Positions 61,905-64,000 of a stretch of 64,000 bases of DNA are shown here, in pieces. This DNA is from Aristolochia californica (taxonomy: Eukaryota > Streptophyta > Magnoliopsida > Piperales > Aristolochiaceae). The stretch covers positions 24,458,908 through 24,522,907 of the forward strand of contig JARWKL010000002.1 of assembly GCA_029961685.1 (NCBI GenBank). Reading direction: 5' to 3'. The notes under the pieces were generated by a model that saw nothing but the letters and a program-made list of their open reading frames with translations, did no database searches and was not told where the DNA came from. The translations under genes were made by a program, and so were the position numbers. Numbering within the stretch: the stretch's first letter is position 1; every line of letters begins with the position of its first letter.

Positions 61905-62455
61905 TTAGTGTGTTTTTCTAAGAAAGAGATTTCTAATTGATCCTAACATGTTTTAAATGTGGTGGACTTGCATGCAAAAAACTTGTTGATGATGCACATG
62001 ACCTAATGATCCAAAAATTTCAAGGAGTAGACAAAATTAAATTCTCAAGTTAACGTGTGGTTGGATATTTACTAGAGCCAAACAACCTACTTTTAGCCTG
62101 TCCTTCAAAATCAGATATACTTTTCAGAATTATCTCTCTCAGAATTTGTCCATTTCCATTTTTTATGTTCAATTTTTTTTAAATCCAAACTTGTCCCACT
62201 TTTCTTGTAAACAAAATGAAAATTTTAGAGTTCATGTATGCAAAAAAATTTGAAAACTATATTAAATGTAAGTCAAGAAATTATTTCACGCACTAAAAAT
62301 AACCTCCAAAGTTTTGTTATCAATGTTTGGGAAATTCCACTAGTACAACACCTAAGAGATTGGTGAAATTTTATAAGAAAGAGATCTATAATTGATCCTA
62401 ACATGTTTTAAATGTGGTGGGTATGCACACCAGAAAAATGTTGAATACGCAAATG
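61905..62455 (-). repeat. Zone C variant block, copy 2 (about 3,155 bp offset)
   Basis: Partner of the block at about 58,750-59,300, with three ordered rare variants at a constant offset. A separate pair of monomers (60,900 and 63,640; ACTACAAATGAACTCC followed by TTTTCTTATCC) is 2,738 bp apart, so more than one register is present. Confidence 0.55.
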
Positions 62456-64000
62456 ACCTAATGATCCAAAAATTTCAAGGAGTAGAAAAAATAAAATTCT
62501 CAAGTTAACGTGTGGTTGGATATTTACCAGAGCCAAACAACCCACTTTTTGCATATTCTTCAGAACCAAAGATACTTTTCGGAATTATCTCTCTCAGTAT
62601 TTGTACATTTCCTTTTTGGAAGTTCAATTTTTTTTCAAATCTAAACTAGTCCCACTTTTCTCGTAAACAAAATGAAAATTTTAGAGTTCTTCGACGCAAA
62701 AAAATTTGAAAAATATAATAAATGTAAGTAAAGAAAATCATTTCACGCACTAAAAATGAACTCCAACATTTTGTTATCCATGTTTGGGAAATTCCACAAG
62801 TACAACCCCAAATAGCATGGTGGAATTTGATAAGAAAGAGATTTCGAATTGATCCTAACATGTATTAAATGTGATGGGTATGCAGGACAGAAATATGTTG
62901 AAGATGCAAATGACCTACTGATCCAAAAATATCAATGAGTAAAAAAAATTAAATTCTCAAGTTAACATGTGGTTGGATATTTACCAGAGCCAAACAACCC
63001 ACTTTTTGCCTTTCCTTCAAAATCAGAGATACTTTTTGGAATTATCTCTCTCAGCACTTTTTGCATTTCCATATTTGATGTTCAATTTCTTTCAAATCCA
63101 AAGTTGTCCCACTTTTCTCGTAAACAAAATGAAAATTTTAGAGTTCATGTATAAAAAAAAAATTTAAAACTATAATAAATGGAAGTGAAGAAAATTATTT
63201 CACGCACTAAAAATGAACTCCAAAGTTTGTTAACCATCTTTGGGAAATTCCGTTAGTACAAACCCTAATAGCTTGGTGGAATTTTATAAGAAAGAGATTT
63301 CTAATTGATCCTAACATGTTTTAAATGAGGTGGGTATGCATGCCACAAACATGTTGAAGATCCAAATAACCTAATGATCTAAAAAAATTCAGGGAATAAA
63401 AAAATTAAATTCTCAAGTTAACGTGTGGTTGGATATTTATCAGAGCGAAACAACCGACTTTTTGCCAATCTTTCAAAATCATAGAAACCTTTTGGAATTA
63501 TCTCTCTCAGCATTTGTGCATTTCCATTTTGGATGTTCAATTTTTTTTTAAACCAAACTTGTCCCAGTTTTCTCGTAAACAAAACAAAAATTTTTAAGTT
63601 CGTGTATGCAAAAAAATTTGAAAACTAAAATAAATGTAAGTGAAGAAAATTATTTCACGCACTACAAATGAACTCCAAAGTTTTCTTATCCATGTTTGGA
63701 AAATTCCACTTGTAGAAGCCCTAATAGCCTAGTGGAATTTTATAAGAACGAGATTTCTAATTGATCCTAACATGATTTAAATATGGTGGATAAGCATGCC
63801 AGAAACACATTGAAGATGGAAATGACCTAATGATCCAAAAATTTCTAGGTGTAGATAAAATTAAATTCTCAAGTTAACGTGTGGTTGGATATTTACCAGA
63901 GCCAAACAACCCACTTTTTGCCTATCCATCAAAATCAGAGATACTTTTGGGAATTATCTCTCTCAGCATTTGTGCACTTCCATTTTGGATGTTAAAATTT

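Larger units (their letters stand above)
47125..64000 (-). repeat. Satellite array, subfamily C, right part
   Basis: About 37 monomers on the minus strand, mean about 453 bp (16,299 bp between landmarks at 47,409 and 63,708, about 36 units), continuing the monomer cut by the insertion. Same subfamily C markers as the left part: CTATAATAAATGTAAGTG, GTTAACGTGTGG or GTTGACGTGTGG, TTGTCCCACTTTTCTCG. Private deletions are seen near 49,765 (GATGATAAAATTTT), 50,005, 55,530 (about 17 bp with the ACTAGT landmark lost) and 59,840 (about 45 bp). Monomers here are more diverged from each other than in zone B. The window ends inside a monomer. No gene or second insertion interrupts it. Confidence 0.94.

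Noticed and set aside
41091..63167. Short plus-strand frames (MWLDIYQSQTTHFLPIL type) in zone C
   Set aside because: The same satellite-derived frames seen from the inverted array, with no start context or domain.
1..64000. CRISPR array
   Set aside because: The repeat unit is about 450 bp with no unique spacers, and the setting is a plant satellite.
1..64000. rDNA intergenic spacer or telomeric repeats
   Set aside because: No rRNA-like segment and no TTTAGGG runs were seen.
1..64000. CENP-B-box-like site as proof of centromere
   Set aside because: I saw no convincing match within the monomers. Centromere identity cannot be judged from sequence alone.

Overview
The window is almost entirely one AT-rich tandem satellite family, about 130 monomers of roughly 450-463 bp, broken by a single 3.8 kb retrotransposon-derived insertion. 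I find no cellular protein-coding gene, rRNA gene, complete tRNA gene or CRISPR array. The inserted element carries a tRNA-Asp primer-binding site, polypurine tracts with the TTTGGGGG ending common in plant Ty3/Gypsy elements, and a KLRSRWSGPF...VNGQRLKPY integrase tail. These point to a land plant, most likely a seed plant, and to heterochromatin that could be pericentromeric, subtelomeric or knob-like. The species cannot be told from what I see.

Layout: positions 1 to about 9,660 are subfamily A (about 462 bp, about 21 monomers). From about 9,660 to 40,935 is subfamily B in the same orientation (about 452 bp, about 70 monomers). At 40,934-40,937 the array flips: from 40,936 to 64,000 the same family runs on the opposite strand as subfamily C (about 453-460 bp, about 42 monomers). 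The flip is an almost seamless palindrome centred on CATG, with no unrelated sequence between the arms. The subfamilies differ by four diagnostic indels as well as point changes.

Higher-order structure is layered. Zone A has an irregular three-monomer register. Zone B has a diverged five-monomer block repeated 15 monomers downstream, a 1,347 bp three-monomer tandem duplication (about 20.45-23.14 kb), a recurring 324 bp deletion monomer (five copies), and a 3,607-3,608 bp eight-monomer higher-order repeat present as two full copies plus a partial third (about 32.04-40.1 kb). Zone C has a fresh 458 bp monomer duplication near 55.6-56.4 kb and an older pattern at about 3,155 bp.

The insertion (43,321-47,124) splits one zone C monomer cleanly. 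It starts with the first 194 bp of an LTR and ends with an LTR that stops in a 15-A run. Between them lies a minus-strand deletion derivative of a Ty3/Gypsy element (polypurine tract, integrase tail joined to a Gag-like start, tRNA-Asp primer site), followed by a plus-strand 3' internal region and polypurine tract. It is a mosaic of opposite-strand pieces, has no recognisable target-site duplication and cannot be autonomous. Nothing here forms a working pathway; what the window records is the history of satellite amplification, inversion and retroelement capture.
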